Positions 24,555-33,860 of a DNA stretch of 64,000 nt are shown in pieces. The position numbers and the translations under genes were made by a program. The stretch comes from Flavobacteriaceae bacterium (GTDB taxonomy: Bacteria; Bacteroidota; Bacteroidia; Flavobacteriales; Flavobacteriaceae), in assembly GCA_004762155.1 (NCBI GenBank), contig SIHP01000005.1:62001-126000 (forward strand). Reading direction: 5' to 3'. How positions within the stretch are numbered: position 1 is the first letter of the stretch; the number at the start of each line of letters is the position of its first letter. The notes under the pieces were generated by a model that saw only the letters and a program-made list of their open reading frames with translations, had not been told where the DNA came from and made no database searches.

Positions 24555-24562
24555 TATTTTTG
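24555..24562 (+). promoter_or_regulatory. -7 element of the M20 dipeptidase gene
   Basis: TATTTTTG matches TAnnTTTG exactly and lies 23 nt before the ATG at 24586. It falls inside the longer reading frame that opens at 24496, which argues against that upstream start. Confidence 0.55.
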
Positions 24563-24585
24563 ATAAAAATATATTTATTAACGGT

Positions 24586-25977
24586 ATGCAAGATATAAAA
24601 TCATACATTTCTCAAAATAAAGAGAAATTTATTAAAGAACTAATAGAACTTTTAAAAATTCCTTCAATCAGTGCAGATACTGCCTATTCTCAAGATGTTT
24701 TAAACACTGCAGACGCAGTTGTAAATTCTTTAAAAAAAGCTGGATGCGATACTGTTGAGCTTTGTGAAACGCCGGGATATCCTATTATATATGCAGAAAA
24801 AATTATAGATAAAAACCTACCAACTGTTTTGGTTTATGGACATTATGATGTACAACCTGCTGATCCAATTGATTTATGGGATTTTCCTCCTTTTGAACCT
24901 GTAATTAAAAAAACAGAGCTGCATCCCGAAGGTGCAATTTTTGCGCGTGGTGCTTGTGACGATAAAGGACAAATGTATATGCACGTAAAAGCATTGGAAT
25001 ACATGACTTCTACTGGAAATTTACCTTGTAATGTTAAATTTATGATTGAAGGTGAAGAGGAAGTAGGTTCTGAAAGTTTGGCTTGGTTTGTACCAAGAAA
25101 CACAGAAAAACTTGCAAATGATGTGATTTTAATTTCTGATACAGGAATGATTGCCAACGATATTCCTTCTATAACTACAGGTTTGCGCGGTTTAAGTTAT
25201 GTAGAAGTGGAAGTTACTGGTCCAAATAGAGATTTACATTCGGGTTTATATGGTGGTGCAGTTGCCAATCCTATAAATATTTTAACCAAAATGATTGCTT
25301 CTTTACACGATGAAGACAATCACATTACTATTCCTGGTTTTTATGATAATGTAGAAGAATTATCTTTAGAAGAAAGAGCAGAAATGGCAAAAGCACCATT
25401 TTCTTTAGAGAACTATAAAAAAGCATTGGATATAAATGCTGTTTATGGCGAAAAAGGCTATACAACTAATGAAAGAAATGCTATAAGACCAACTTTGGAT
25501 GTAAATGGTATTTGGGGAGGATATACTGGTGAAGGTGCAAAAACAGTAATTGCTAGTAAAGCATATGCAAAAATCTCTATGCGTTTGGTTCCAAATCAAG
25601 ATTGGAAAGAGATTACGGAATTATTTAAAAAACATTTTGAAAGTATTGTTCCAGATGGCGCAACTGTAAAAGTTACACCTCATCATGGCGGACAAGGTTA
25701 TGTTACTCCAATAGACAGTGTTGGTTACCAAGCAGCAAGTAAAGCGTATGAAGCTACGTTTGGTAAAAAACCAATTCCACAACGAAGCGGAGGAAGTATA
25801 CCAATTGTTGCCTTATTTGAGCAGGAATTAAAGAGCAAAACTATTTTAATGGGCTTTGGTTTAGATAGTGATGCAATTCACTCGCCAAACGAACATTTTG
25901 GAATTTGGAATTATTTAAAAGGAATAGAAACGATTCCTTATTTCTATAAATATTTTACAGATTTATATAAAAAATAA
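24586..25977 (+). CDS. M20 family dipeptidase
   Basis: The frame opens at 24496, but a promoter element at 24555 and family length support the ATG at 24586 (MQDIKSYISQNKEKF), giving 463 residues. Metal-binding motifs of M20 metallopeptidases are present: VYGHYDVQPADP, GACDDKGQ, EGEEEVGSE, and a late histidine in DAIHSPNEHFG. The dimerisation domain lies in the middle. The closest type is the PepV/CNDP-like cytosolic non-specific dipeptidase, which trims dipeptides to amino acids. It stands alone between divergent tRNA-Leu and a terminator. Confidence 0.92.
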   Translation: MQDIKSYISQNKEKFIKELIELLKIPSISADTAYSQDVLNTADAVVNSLKKAGCDTVELCETPGYPIIYAEKIIDKNLPTVLVYGHYDVQPADPIDLWDFPPFEPVIKKTELHPEGAIFARGACDDKGQMYMHVKALEYMTSTGNLPCNVKFMIEGEEEVGSESLAWFVPRNTEKLANDVILISDTGMIANDIPSITTGLRGLSYVEVEVTGPNRDLHSGLYGGAVANPINILTKMIASLHDEDNHITIPGFYDNVEELSLEERAEMAKAPFSLENYKKALDINAVYGEKGYTTNERNAIRPTLDVNGIWGGYTGEGAKTVIASKAYAKISMRLVPNQDWKEITELFKKHFESIVPDGATVKVTPHHGGQGYVTPIDSVGYQAASKAYEATFGKKPIPQRSGGSIPIVALFEQELKSKTILMGFGLDSDAIHSPNEHFGIWNYLKGIETIPYFYKYFTDLYKK

Positions 25978-25983
25978 TTTGAT

Positions 25984-26021
25984 AAAAAGCCTTTAGTTTT
26001 TAAACCTAAAGGCTTTTTTTA
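25984..26021 (+). terminator. terminator of the dipeptidase gene
   Basis: AAAAAGCCTTTAG / CTAAAGGCTTTTTTT immediately follows the stop. Confidence 0.88.
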
Positions 26022-26044
26022 TATGCAATGAAGCCATTTATTTG

Positions 26045-26155
26045 TGCGTTACCTAAAAGTCGGGCTTTCGTTACTCGCTTTTTTTCGATTCCTCAAAAAA
26101 AACTCAAATAAAAAACTTGTGGTGAGCGCAGTCGAACCACTCAATCCCTAACGCA
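26045..26155. repeat. intergenic repeat bounded by TGCGTTA / TAACGCA
   Basis: About 110 nt lie between inverted TGCGTTA and TAACGCA. Inside are AGTCGGGCTTTCG and a small hairpin GTGGT-GAGCGCAGTCGA-ACCAC. I recognise the general form as a lineage-typical flavobacterial intergenic repeat; no coding content is seen. Confidence 0.6.
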
Positions 26156-26161
26156 AAAAAA

Positions 26162-26812
26162 CTATAAACTAATATACCAAGTTGTTCGTAACCAAAAACG
26201 ATGTTTGTTTAAAGCATCTAAAACATTGCTAATTCTGTATTCTGTTCCTATTTCTAGCTTGTTGTGCTTGTTAATTTTATACCCTAAATACGGAGACAAA
26301 CGCGCCTCTATATCTTCTGTAGAAATATTCCACACATATTCATTTCCTACTTTTATATAAAATTCGTTTTCATCAACTTGTTCTCCATTTAATGGTTTTT
26401 GGGCTGTAATTCTATATCTTAATCGATAAAAAGAAGCTTCATTTTCTGGAAAATGCTGTTCAAAACCAATTCTATGACCTAATTTTAACGTGTTTATTTT
26501 CTGAATTATATTGTATTGCTGAAATAACCTATGAATAACCTCTCCTTCTTCAAACCTAAGAATATAGCCAAGATTTAAACGTTCATTTAAATTCGTTTTA
26601 TACGATACGGAAGTAGATAAATCCAACAAAACATGTTCAAACAAAAAATCTTGATCGTAAATTTTCTCTCTTGCTTCAATACTATTTACCCACTTTAATT
26701 TGGAATTTATTTTAGAAGAAATATTGAACTTTGGTAAAATTCCAAATTCACTATCTACCTGAGAAAACACAGCAACAGACCACAACAAAAAAACACCTAT
26801 TATATATTTCAT
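26162..26812 (-). CDS. DUF2490-type outer membrane beta-barrel protein
   Basis: Choosing the ATG at 26812 rather than 26848 gives a signal peptide (MKYIIGVFLLWSVAVFSQ) and a 216-residue protein. The mature part alternates hydrophobic and polar residues in paired strands (LGYILRFEEGEVIHRLFQQYNI, LRYRITAQKPLNG), and ends in an aromatic strand FWLRTTWYISL, typical of small outer membrane barrels. The DUF2490 family has no defined substrate. The upstream gene on the same strand ends 1 nt before this start, so the two are co-transcribed. Confidence 0.75.
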   Translation of the reverse strand: MKYIIGVFLLWSVAVFSQVDSEFGILPKFNISSKINSKLKWVNSIEAREKIYDQDFLFEHVLLDLSTSVSYKTNLNERLNLGYILRFEEGEVIHRLFQQYNIIQKINTLKLGHRIGFEQHFPENEASFYRLRYRITAQKPLNGEQVDENEFYIKVGNEYVWNISTEDIEARLSPYLGYKINKHNKLEIGTEYRISNVLDALNKHRFWLRTTWYISL

Positions 26813-26813
26813 A

Positions 26814-27383
26814 TTAAAACTCGAGGTTATCAGAATTTTCAGACACAAATTTCAATTCTTTTAAAACCGCTCCTTTCTCGTTAAACAAAAACTCGTATCT
26901 AGCATATGTTTTTGCTTTCTTTCCTTTAATTACAATTTCATATTTAGGCAATTCTTTTTCATGAATAGTTTTTAAATCAAACATCGCTTTATAAATACCA
27001 GATTCCGAACCTGAATACTGAATTTGTGTTTTTTCTATTTTGAACTTCTTAAAAACTGTTGCTAGTGTTTTTTTGATATTCAACTGTATTTCTGAAGGTA
27101 ATTTTGCAAATTTTATTGTTACCTCAGCATCAATAATAGTTCCAGCAGTATCAAACTCTATACTATACTTATGCTTTTTAAAACATGTTTTTGCTTCAAA
27201 TGTTTTTCCTAACTGACTTTCCTCTTTATACCATTTTATTTTTTTAGTAAAATTACATTTCTCTATAAAATCAATAGCCTTTTTAGGAACCTCACCTGAA
27301 GAAACCCTATCCTCTTTCTCGAATTTAAATTGAGAAAAAGCAGCAAAACTTACTAGAAAAAACAAAACACACAATCGTAACAT
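26814..27383 (-). CDS. exported hypothetical protein, PepSY-like
   Basis: A 189-residue protein with a signal peptide (MLRLCVLFFLVSFAAFSQ). Two repeats of a strand-strand-helix pattern (KKIKWYKEESQLGKTFEAKTCF ... KYEIVIKGKKAKTYARYEFLFNEKG) resemble the PepSY/beta-lactamase-inhibitor-like fold found in flavobacterial periplasmic proteins. It precedes a DUF2490 barrel gene by 1 nt and is divergent from blaI. The shared intergenic region, with BlaI-type operators, raises the possibility that BlaI also governs this gene; the operators are nearer blaI. Confidence 0.65.
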   Translation of the reverse strand: MLRLCVLFFLVSFAAFSQFKFEKEDRVSSGEVPKKAIDFIEKCNFTKKIKWYKEESQLGKTFEAKTCFKKHKYSIEFDTAGTIIDAEVTIKFAKLPSEIQLNIKKTLATVFKKFKIEKTQIQYSGSESGIYKAMFDLKTIHEKELPKYEIVIKGKKAKTYARYEFLFNEKGAVLKELKFVSENSDNLEF

Positions 27384-27442
27384 TTTATATTTTTTATGGT
27401 TTTGCTAAGGTATATAAAAAGTAAGAAACATAAATTTAAACT

Positions 27443-27482
27443 CTACATTTGTAGAATTAAATTTTTATCTCTACATTTGTAG
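27443..27482 (+). promoter_or_regulatory. double BlaI-type operator overlapping -7 elements
   Basis: Two copies of the perfect palindrome CTACATTTGTAG occur at 27443-27454 and 27471-27482. Each contains TACATTTG, an exact TAnnTTTG -7 element. BlaI/MecI repressors bind dyads of the form TACA-n4-TGTA, so these sites should give autoregulation by blocking RNA polymerase. The second site ends 20 nt before blaI. Confidence 0.85.
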
Positions 27483-27502
27483 AGTAAAATATTTATATCA
27501 CT

Positions 27503-27871
27503 ATGCAATTATCTAAAACAGAAGAACAAGTAATGCAATATTTATGGAAACTTAAAGAAGCTTTCATGAAAGATATTTTGGTTGAATTTCCAGAACCAAA
27601 ACCAGCTACAACTACTGTTGCTACTTTATTAAAAAGAATGAGAGATAAAGGTTTTATAGATTATAAATTAAACGGAAAATCTAGAAAATATTTTCCATTA
27701 GTAAAAAAATCAGATTATTTTTCTAAACATGTAAATAAACTCATTAAAAACTTCTTTAATGATTCTGCCAGTCAATTTGCTTCTTTTTTTACGAAAGAAA
27801 CCAATTTATCTGTGGATGAATTAGAGGAATTAAGAAAAGTAATAGACAATCAAATTAAAGAACAAAAATAA
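27503..27871 (+). CDS. BlaI/MecI/CopY-family transcriptional repressor
   Basis: A 122-residue winged-helix protein starting MQLSKTEEQVMQYLWKLKEAF, the classical BlaI start, with the recognition region KPATTTVATLLKRMRDKGFIDY. The C-terminal half is the dimerisation region that, in known BlaI/MecI proteins, is cleaved on signalling. It is followed with a 1-nt stop/start overlap (TAATG) by an M56 metallopeptidase gene, the expected sensor. Two CTACATTTGTAG operators in front suggest autoregulation. Confidence 0.93.
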   Translation: MQLSKTEEQVMQYLWKLKEAFMKDILVEFPEPKPATTTVATLLKRMRDKGFIDYKLNGKSRKYFPLVKKSDYFSKHVNKLIKNFFNDSASQFASFFTKETNLSVDELEELRKVIDNQIKEQK

Positions 27872-29478
27872 TGATTACATACAGCATTAAATCCGCATTG
27901 TGTTTAGCACTTCTTTTACTCTTTTATCATTTGGTATTGGAACGAGAAAAGATGCATCATTTTAATCGTTTTTATTTATTAGGAAGTATTTTATTTTCAT
28001 TTTTAGCTCCTTTTTACAAAATACAAATTGCAGCTCCAAAGAACGTTTTTAATGTTGCTATTACTACTCAAGAAACAGAAATACTAGCGACTAACTTAGC
28101 CGTTACAGAAACCAACTACAGCGATTACCTAATTGTTTTATACCTATTAATAACAGTAATACTATTAATCCGATTTATAAAAAATCTTGTAACTATTACA
28201 AGTAAAATAAACAAACATCAGAAAATAAAAAAAGACAAAGCAACGCTTGTTTTAATTGATGATGAAATTAATCCGCATACTTTTTGGAACTATATTTTCA
28301 TCAATAAAAAAGAATATTTCAATAATAAAATTGAACACCAACTTTATACGCATGAATTAACGCATGCTTTACAAAAACACACATTTGATGTATTATTAAT
28401 TGAATTTTTGCAAGCTATTTTTTGGATAAATCCAACTTTTATTTTCTTGAAAAAAGCGATGAAATTAAATCATGAATTTTTAGCAGATAACAATGTAATA
28501 ACAACTTATAAAAACACAACCGAGTATCAATATTTACTATTAAATAGAGCTGCTTGGAACAACGAATATTACTTGGCCAGTAATTTGAATTATTTATTAA
28601 CTAAAAAAAGATTACTAATGATGACAAAACAAAGTTCTCAGACAAAAATCTTATTAAAAAAACTGGCGGTAATACCGTTATGTATAGGATTTACATTCTT
28701 GTTTGCACAACGAATAACTGCACAAGAACATGCAAATAACAAAACAGTTGTTGAATACAATAAACTTGCAAAAAAATACAATAGCAAAACTAACAACGGA
28801 ATTATCAAACAAAAAGATGTGGAGCGTTTGGAGTTTTTGTACAGCAAACTAAGTAATGAACAAAAAAACAAAGCAGAAACTTTTCCGAGTATTCCACCTC
28901 CGCCGCCAGAATCAAAAACAGGTTTTTATGAAAAAGACGGAGCTAAATTGTTTTACGTAAAAAAAGATGTAAAATCTGGTTTTTATAATGAAAACGGTAC
29001 AAGTTTACTTTATAAAAAAAACAAAGAAGAGGTTACCTATTATAATAGTATTGGACAAAAAGTAACTAAAGAAGGAAAAATTATAGATGAAAAACGTACA
29101 AATTCTGATGAAGTTTTACCTAACCAGAATATTACCAAAGTTTATAAAGACGGAAAAGTAGTTACTACTTTTAATCAAAAAGGGAAAAATAGTTTTCCGG
29201 AGATAAAAAAAGGAGATATTACTAATATTCCTCCACCTCCTCCAACAGTAAATCCACCACCAGCTCCTCCAAAAATTACTGTTAGAAATAAAAATGATTC
29301 TTCAGTTGAAAAAATGATAGGCAAAACTAAATTAAAAGACATAAATGCCAAATATTATTTAGACAATAAGCCTATTACTAAGCAACAAATGGAAGATTTA
29401 GATGTTAACAACATTGCAACAATGAACATTGTTAAAAAAGATGGAAACAATGCCATTTATATTACTTCTAAAAAATAA
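27871..29478 (+). CDS. M56 family (BlaR1-like) membrane metallopeptidase
   Basis: A 535-residue protein. The N-terminal part has membrane helices (about 5-22, 34-50, 88-104), a zincin motif HELTH (161-165) and the third ligand region HEFLADNN (201-208), then another helix near residue 270. The periplasmic C-terminal part has two proline-rich stretches (IPPPPPES, IPPPPPTVNPPPAPP) and repeated YxxxG-type motifs (GFYEKDGAKLFYVKKD, GFYNENGTSLLYKK). There is no penicillin-binding domain as in true BlaR1, so the signal is unlikely to be a beta-lactam by that route. It probably cleaves the BlaI-like repressor encoded upstream. Confidence 0.9.
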   Translation: MITYSIKSALCLALLLLFYHLVLEREKMHHFNRFYLLGSILFSFLAPFYKIQIAAPKNVFNVAITTQETEILATNLAVTETNYSDYLIVLYLLITVILLIRFIKNLVTITSKINKHQKIKKDKATLVLIDDEINPHTFWNYIFINKKEYFNNKIEHQLYTHELTHALQKHTFDVLLIEFLQAIFWINPTFIFLKKAMKLNHEFLADNNVITTYKNTTEYQYLLLNRAAWNNEYYLASNLNYLLTKKRLLMMTKQSSQTKILLKKLAVIPLCIGFTFLFAQRITAQEHANNKTVVEYNKLAKKYNSKTNNGIIKQKDVERLEFLYSKLSNEQKNKAETFPSIPPPPPESKTGFYEKDGAKLFYVKKDVKSGFYNENGTSLLYKKNKEEVTYYNSIGQKVTKEGKIIDEKRTNSDEVLPNQNITKVYKDGKVVTTFNQKGKNSFPEIKKGDITNIPPPPPTVNPPPAPPKITVRNKNDSSVEKMIGKTKLKDINAKYYLDNKPITKQQMEDLDVNNIATMNIVKKDGNNAIYITSKK

Positions 29479-29486
29479 TTTCTCAT

Positions 29487-29517
29487 AAAAAAAGCCTCTT
29501 AACAGAGGCTTTTTTAT
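29487..29517. terminator. terminator between blaR-like and cyclophilin genes
   Basis: AAAAAAAGCCTCT / AGAGGCTTTTTTA with a 4-nt loop lies between convergent genes. Confidence 0.88.
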
Positions 29518-29532
29518 TGTAGAGATATTTCA

Positions 29533-30159
29533 TTACTTTAAAATATAAGCTTTAATAATATAATCAACCTCAGGAAATTTTCTTTTTAAAAAATCATTTC
29601 CGTATTCATGAATTGAATCTTGTTTTCTACCTGGCGCTTCTCCATAACCGTTGTATAATTTTTCTACATTTTCTTTACCTTCTATTACTTCAGCTACAAC
29701 AGGAAAACCTTTTGCTCCTCCGTAATCTAATTTATCTAATCGTGCATTGTTTTTTAAGTTCACAAACAACTGTGTTGTTCTAGAATTTTTACCACCTCTT
29801 GCAAATGAAATTGTCATTTTTTCATTGCTTTTAACTACAGCTTCGTCTTTTAATTTATATCCTTTCCAGCTTTCATTTAAAATTTTGTTGTCATGAATTC
29901 CAAACTGAGCTACAAAATTAGGCACAACTCTATAAACAGCAATATCAGTATAAAATCCACTTTTTATCAATCTATACAAACGATCAACTCCATTTGGAGA
30001 CCATTCTCTTTTTGCTTCTATATCAAAAGTTCCTTCAGTAGTTTCAAATCGTGCTTTAAAATATTCTGGCACTTCCACTTCCGTCCATTTTTCTTTAAAT
30101 ATTTCATTACTACATGCCGTAAATAATACTACAATACATAAAAGTGCTACTTTTTTCAT
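29533..30159 (-). CDS. cyclophilin-type peptidyl-prolyl isomerase, lipoprotein
   Basis: A 208-residue protein with a lipoprotein signal MKKVALLCIVVLFTAC (lipobox FTAC). The core shows cyclophilin features: FETTEGTFDIEAKREWSPNGVDRLYRL, YTDIAVYRVVPNFVAQFG, ISFARGGKNSRTTQLFVNL, and GFPVVAEVIEGKENVEKLY. The residue pattern VVPNFVAQFG replaces the usual R-x-x-x-F-M-x-Q-G block with partial conservation. It likely assists folding of periplasmic or outer membrane proteins while anchored by lipid. An exact TATATTTG element at 30184-30191 lies upstream. Confidence 0.9.
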   Translation of the reverse strand: MKKVALLCIVVLFTACSNEIFKEKWTEVEVPEYFKARFETTEGTFDIEAKREWSPNGVDRLYRLIKSGFYTDIAVYRVVPNFVAQFGIHDNKILNESWKGYKLKDEAVVKSNEKMTISFARGGKNSRTTQLFVNLKNNARLDKLDYGGAKGFPVVAEVIEGKENVEKLYNGYGEAPGRKQDSIHEYGNDFLKRKFPEVDYIIKAYILK

Positions 30160-30183
30160 CAGAAAATATCTTTAATTTTTATC

Positions 30184-30191
30184 CAAATATA
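30184..30191 (-). promoter_or_regulatory. -7 element of the cyclophilin gene
   Basis: The minus strand reads TATATTTG, 24 nt before the ATG at 30159. Confidence 0.5.
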
Positions 30192-30288
30192 TTCATTTTA
30201 ATAAATATACATTACATCCTTTTGCGCAATACAATATATGTACCTTATAGCTGTTACATAATTAGTCTTTTAACTAAAACTAAAAATC

Positions 30289-31824
30289 ATGTTTCTTAAA
30301 ACCAAACTAACATTTACTTTATTATTTACATGTTCTTTATTAATTGCCCAAGATTATGAAAACTTAGATTTACATGCTGAAGTTTCTCATGTTCAACCAA
30401 TGACAGGAATTGTCTTTTGGACAGATAATACCACCGCTTTATCTGCTCTTGGCGATAAAACACAATTAGAATTCTCTTATCTTATTTTTTCTGATATAAT
30501 TCAGGAAGAGGACACTTACGATTGGTCTTCTGTTGATGCACTTTTGGAGAAAACGGCAAATAATGGAAGACAAGCGATTTTAAGATTTAGATATACTTAT
30601 CCTGGAGAAACAACTATTAGTGTACCTAATTATATTGTAAACGCAACTGGATACAATAACAGAACAGAAAACGTTGAAGGAGACAACACGTTTATTCCAG
30701 ATTGGTCAAGTACCGAATTACAAAATTTTACAAAAGAGTTTTTTACAAAATTTGCGGAAAGATATGATAATGATGCTCGTTTAGCTTTTGTTCAAATTGG
30801 TTTTGGCTCATATTCAGAATATCATTTGTATGATGGACCAACATTAGGATTAGGAGATTATTTCCCTTCTAAAGCGTATCAAACAGAATTTTTAAATCAT
30901 GTAGATAGTGTTTTTGAAAATACGCAATGGTCGCTTTCTATTGATGCTGCATCTGATGAATATTCTCCAATGACTGATTCTTCTAGTTTAAGAAATTTAT
31001 CTTTTGGTTTGTTTGATGATTCTTTTTTACACAGCACACATTCGCAAAACGACTCTGAATACAATAGAGAATCTTGGTTGCTTTTTGGAGAGAACAGAGC
31101 AAATACAAATGTTGCCGGAGGTGAATTAAATTACTACACCACAAACGACCAAAGAAATGCATTAACATTACCAAACGGTCCAAACGGAACTTCTTTTGAA
31201 GAGTTAGCTGTTTTATATGACATTACTTATATGATTGGTAACGACCAATTTGATTACCAAACTACAGCAAGAATTGAAGAAGCTTCTTTAAATACAGGAT
31301 ACCATTTTAAAGTAACAACATTTCAAACCAATGGAACATCAACACTTGTAGTGATTACAAATACAGGTATTGCTCCAATTTATTATGATGCGTATCCAAC
31401 TGCAAACGGCGTTAGAGCAACACAAAGTTTAAAAGGATTAACTAAAGGAGAAAGTAGAACTTTTACTATAAATACTAATGCAACAAATGAAGGTTTAACA
31501 ATAACTTCTGACAGATTGGTAAACGGACAAGAAATTCAGTTTGATGCTGATTTAGATCAGAGTACCTTAACAACTAATGAATTTAATTCAATTGAAAACT
31601 TAGTTGCTGCCTATCCTAATCCTTTTGAAAATGAAATTACTATTGAAAACACAAACGGAAATACCAGCGAAATTTTCATTTATAACATTACTGGTCAATT
31701 AGTACAAGAAGAAACCATAACAAAAACAACAAACATTAACACATCTTCATTAAAACAAGGGACTTACGTTGTAAAAATCAATCAAAATAATATTTTAAAG
31801 ACAACTATCTTTGTAAAAAAATAG
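30289..31824 (+). CDS. secreted DUF4832-type protein with T9SS sorting domain
   Basis: A 511-residue protein with signal peptide (residues 1-20, ending LLIAQ). The central part (about 35-420) fits the DUF4832 family, a (beta/alpha)8-like glycoside-hydrolase-related fold: YDWSSVDALLEKTANNGRQAILRFRYTYPGE, FAERYDNDARLAFVQIGFGSYSEYHLYDG, and a late beta domain. Residues about 435-511 are a T9SS type A sorting domain (AAYPNPFENEITIEN ... GTYVVKINQN). The substrate is unknown; such proteins are often linked to polysaccharide use. Confidence 0.82.
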   Translation: MFLKTKLTFTLLFTCSLLIAQDYENLDLHAEVSHVQPMTGIVFWTDNTTALSALGDKTQLEFSYLIFSDIIQEEDTYDWSSVDALLEKTANNGRQAILRFRYTYPGETTISVPNYIVNATGYNNRTENVEGDNTFIPDWSSTELQNFTKEFFTKFAERYDNDARLAFVQIGFGSYSEYHLYDGPTLGLGDYFPSKAYQTEFLNHVDSVFENTQWSLSIDAASDEYSPMTDSSSLRNLSFGLFDDSFLHSTHSQNDSEYNRESWLLFGENRANTNVAGGELNYYTTNDQRNALTLPNGPNGTSFEELAVLYDITYMIGNDQFDYQTTARIEEASLNTGYHFKVTTFQTNGTSTLVVITNTGIAPIYYDAYPTANGVRATQSLKGLTKGESRTFTINTNATNEGLTITSDRLVNGQEIQFDADLDQSTLTTNEFNSIENLVAAYPNPFENEITIENTNGNTSEIFIYNITGQLVQEETITKTTNINTSSLKQGTYVVKINQNNILKTTIFVKK

Positions 31825-31945
31825 CAGCTACGCAATAAAAAGTATTTTTTTTTGCAGTTATGTTAAAAACGTTATTTACCTCGCTATAAAAAGGTAAAAC
31901 CTCACTCGTTTTATATTGATTTTTAGTATAATTGCAAAAAAAAGC

Positions 31946-33859
31946 ATGAAAAGAAAACAACTATTGTTTTGTGTTTTTATTGGTTTAATTGCTATTAAAA
32001 ACTATTCTCAAAATGTACTAAATAATACTGCATTTTTAATTCCTGACAGTTTAAAAACCAATGCGAATACAATAATTCGCAGTAATATTACAGATATTAC
32101 GATTAACTCCGTTAATAGTATTACTATAAAAAGACGTCGTGTAGTTACTGTTTTAAATGAGCTAGGAAATAAAAACATAAACCTTTACCAACATTACAAT
32201 AATGATACAGAAATAAAAGAATTATCTGTAAAAATATATGATGTTTTAGGTAAAGAAATAAAAAAAATATCTGAGAAAAAATTTACCGATGTTAGCGCTA
32301 CAGATGGTTTTAGTTTGTATTCAGATGCTAAAGTTAAATATTTTGACTACACACCTACTTCTTATCCGTATACTGTTGTATTTAAAAGTGAAACACACAG
32401 TTCTTCTACAGGATTTATTCCAGATTGGTATCCCATTTCTGGGTATTTAATTGGTGTTGAAAAAAGCACTTATATTGTAAACAATCCTACAGGTTTAGAA
32501 ATCAGAAAAAAAGAAATTAATTTTGATGGTTTTCCTGTGGAAAACTTATCTACCGAAAATAAAATTCATTACGAGTTAAAAAATCAACCAGCAAAAAAAT
32601 ACGAGCGATATAGTTTGCCTTTTTTTGATATTATGCCCAATGTTTCTTGTGCTTTAAATCAATTTACCTTAAAAAATGTTTCAGGAGAAGCCAATAATTG
32701 GAAAGAGTTTGGAAGTTGGATGCAATCTAAATTATTAACCGACAAAGTAGTTTTAGATGAAGCTACAAAATCTGAAGTAAGAAACTTAGTTAAAGATGCT
32801 AAAACAGATACGGAAAAAGCAAGAATAGTTTACAACTATATGCAAAATAAAACACGGTATATAAGTGTTCAAATTGGTATTGGAGGTTGGGAACCTATGA
32901 CTGCTAAAGAAGTAGACAAACTTGGTTATGGAGATTGTAAAGGTTTAAGTAATTATATGAAAGCTTTACTACTTAGCGTAGGAATAGCATCTAATTACAC
33001 AATTGTATATGCAGATAAACGAAGAGATATTGATACCGATTTCACTTCTATCCAAGGAAATCATGCTATTTTAAATATTCCAAATAATGGAAATGATATT
33101 TGGCTAGAATGTACAAGTCAAAAAGTGCCTTTTGGTTTTTTAGGAGATTTTACTGATGACAGAAATGTATTAGTCGTTACACCAGAAGGTGGCGTTATAA
33201 AAAGAACGCCTGCTTATAAAAACGAAACCAATTTACAAACAGTAAAAGCCACTATTACCTTAGATGATAACGGAAATGTAATTGCTGATGTAGAAAGAAT
33301 TTCTAAAGGAATTCAATATGATCGTAAATACCATATTGAAAGTAAACCAAAAAACGAATTAGAAAAGCACTATTTATCTAATGTTTGGGACTATAACAAC
33401 AATCTAAAAACAAACTCTATTGCTATTGATAACAATAAAAAAGAGGTTGTTTTTACTGAAAAGTTAAACGTAGCTATTGACGGATATGCAACTATTAACA
33501 ATAATGAATACTTAGTACGTTTAAATGCTTTTAATAAATTTTCTCATATTCCAAAAAGATATAGAAAAAGAACACAACCTGTACAAATTGAAAGAGGCTT
33601 TTTAGATGAAGATGAATTTACCTTTAAAATACCTAATGCTTATCGTATTGATAAATTACCGCTTCCTAAAGAAATAAACACCAAGTTTGGTTCTTATAAA
33701 ATATCTGTTGAAAAAATAGATGATACTACTCTCGTTTATAAAAAATACTTTTTACTTAAAGCAGGAACACATCCAAAACAAGACTATAAAAAATACAGAA
33801 GCTTCTTAAAAAGTGTTGCTAGATATGAAAACTCTCGCATTGCATTATTAAAAAAATAA
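31946..33859 (+). CDS. DUF3857 and transglutaminase-like protein, catalytically intact
   Basis: The ORF opens at 31916, but the ATG at 31946 (MKRKQLLFCVFIGLIAIKNYSQ) gives a signal peptide and 637 residues. The N-terminal half fits DUF3857 (beta-rich); the middle is a transglutaminase-like cysteine-protease fold with the nucleophile in GYGDCKGLSNYM, the histidine in QGNHAILNI and an acidic partner region LECTSQ. It is followed by two homologous genes at 1 and 3 nt, forming a three-gene operon. The family is common in Bacteroidota; its substrate is unknown, but periplasmic peptide or amide processing is likely. Confidence 0.88.
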   Translation: MKRKQLLFCVFIGLIAIKNYSQNVLNNTAFLIPDSLKTNANTIIRSNITDITINSVNSITIKRRRVVTVLNELGNKNINLYQHYNNDTEIKELSVKIYDVLGKEIKKISEKKFTDVSATDGFSLYSDAKVKYFDYTPTSYPYTVVFKSETHSSSTGFIPDWYPISGYLIGVEKSTYIVNNPTGLEIRKKEINFDGFPVENLSTENKIHYELKNQPAKKYERYSLPFFDIMPNVSCALNQFTLKNVSGEANNWKEFGSWMQSKLLTDKVVLDEATKSEVRNLVKDAKTDTEKARIVYNYMQNKTRYISVQIGIGGWEPMTAKEVDKLGYGDCKGLSNYMKALLLSVGIASNYTIVYADKRRDIDTDFTSIQGNHAILNIPNNGNDIWLECTSQKVPFGFLGDFTDDRNVLVVTPEGGVIKRTPAYKNETNLQTVKATITLDDNGNVIADVERISKGIQYDRKYHIESKPKNELEKHYLSNVWDYNNNLKTNSIAIDNNKKEVVFTEKLNVAIDGYATINNNEYLVRLNAFNKFSHIPKRYRKRTQPVQIERGFLDEDEFTFKIPNAYRIDKLPLPKEINTKFGSYKISVEKIDDTTLVYKKYFLLKAGTHPKQDYKKYRSFLKSVARYENSRIALLKK

Positions 33860-33860
33860 T

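Noticed and set aside
24496..24585. Longer N-terminus of the dipeptidase
   Set aside because: It overlaps the promoter elements for both the tRNA and the dipeptidase gene and adds sequence atypical for the family.
29533..30126. Plus-strand frames opposite the cyclophilin and other genes
   Set aside because: They are antisense shadows with poor composition and no promoter or recognisable domain.
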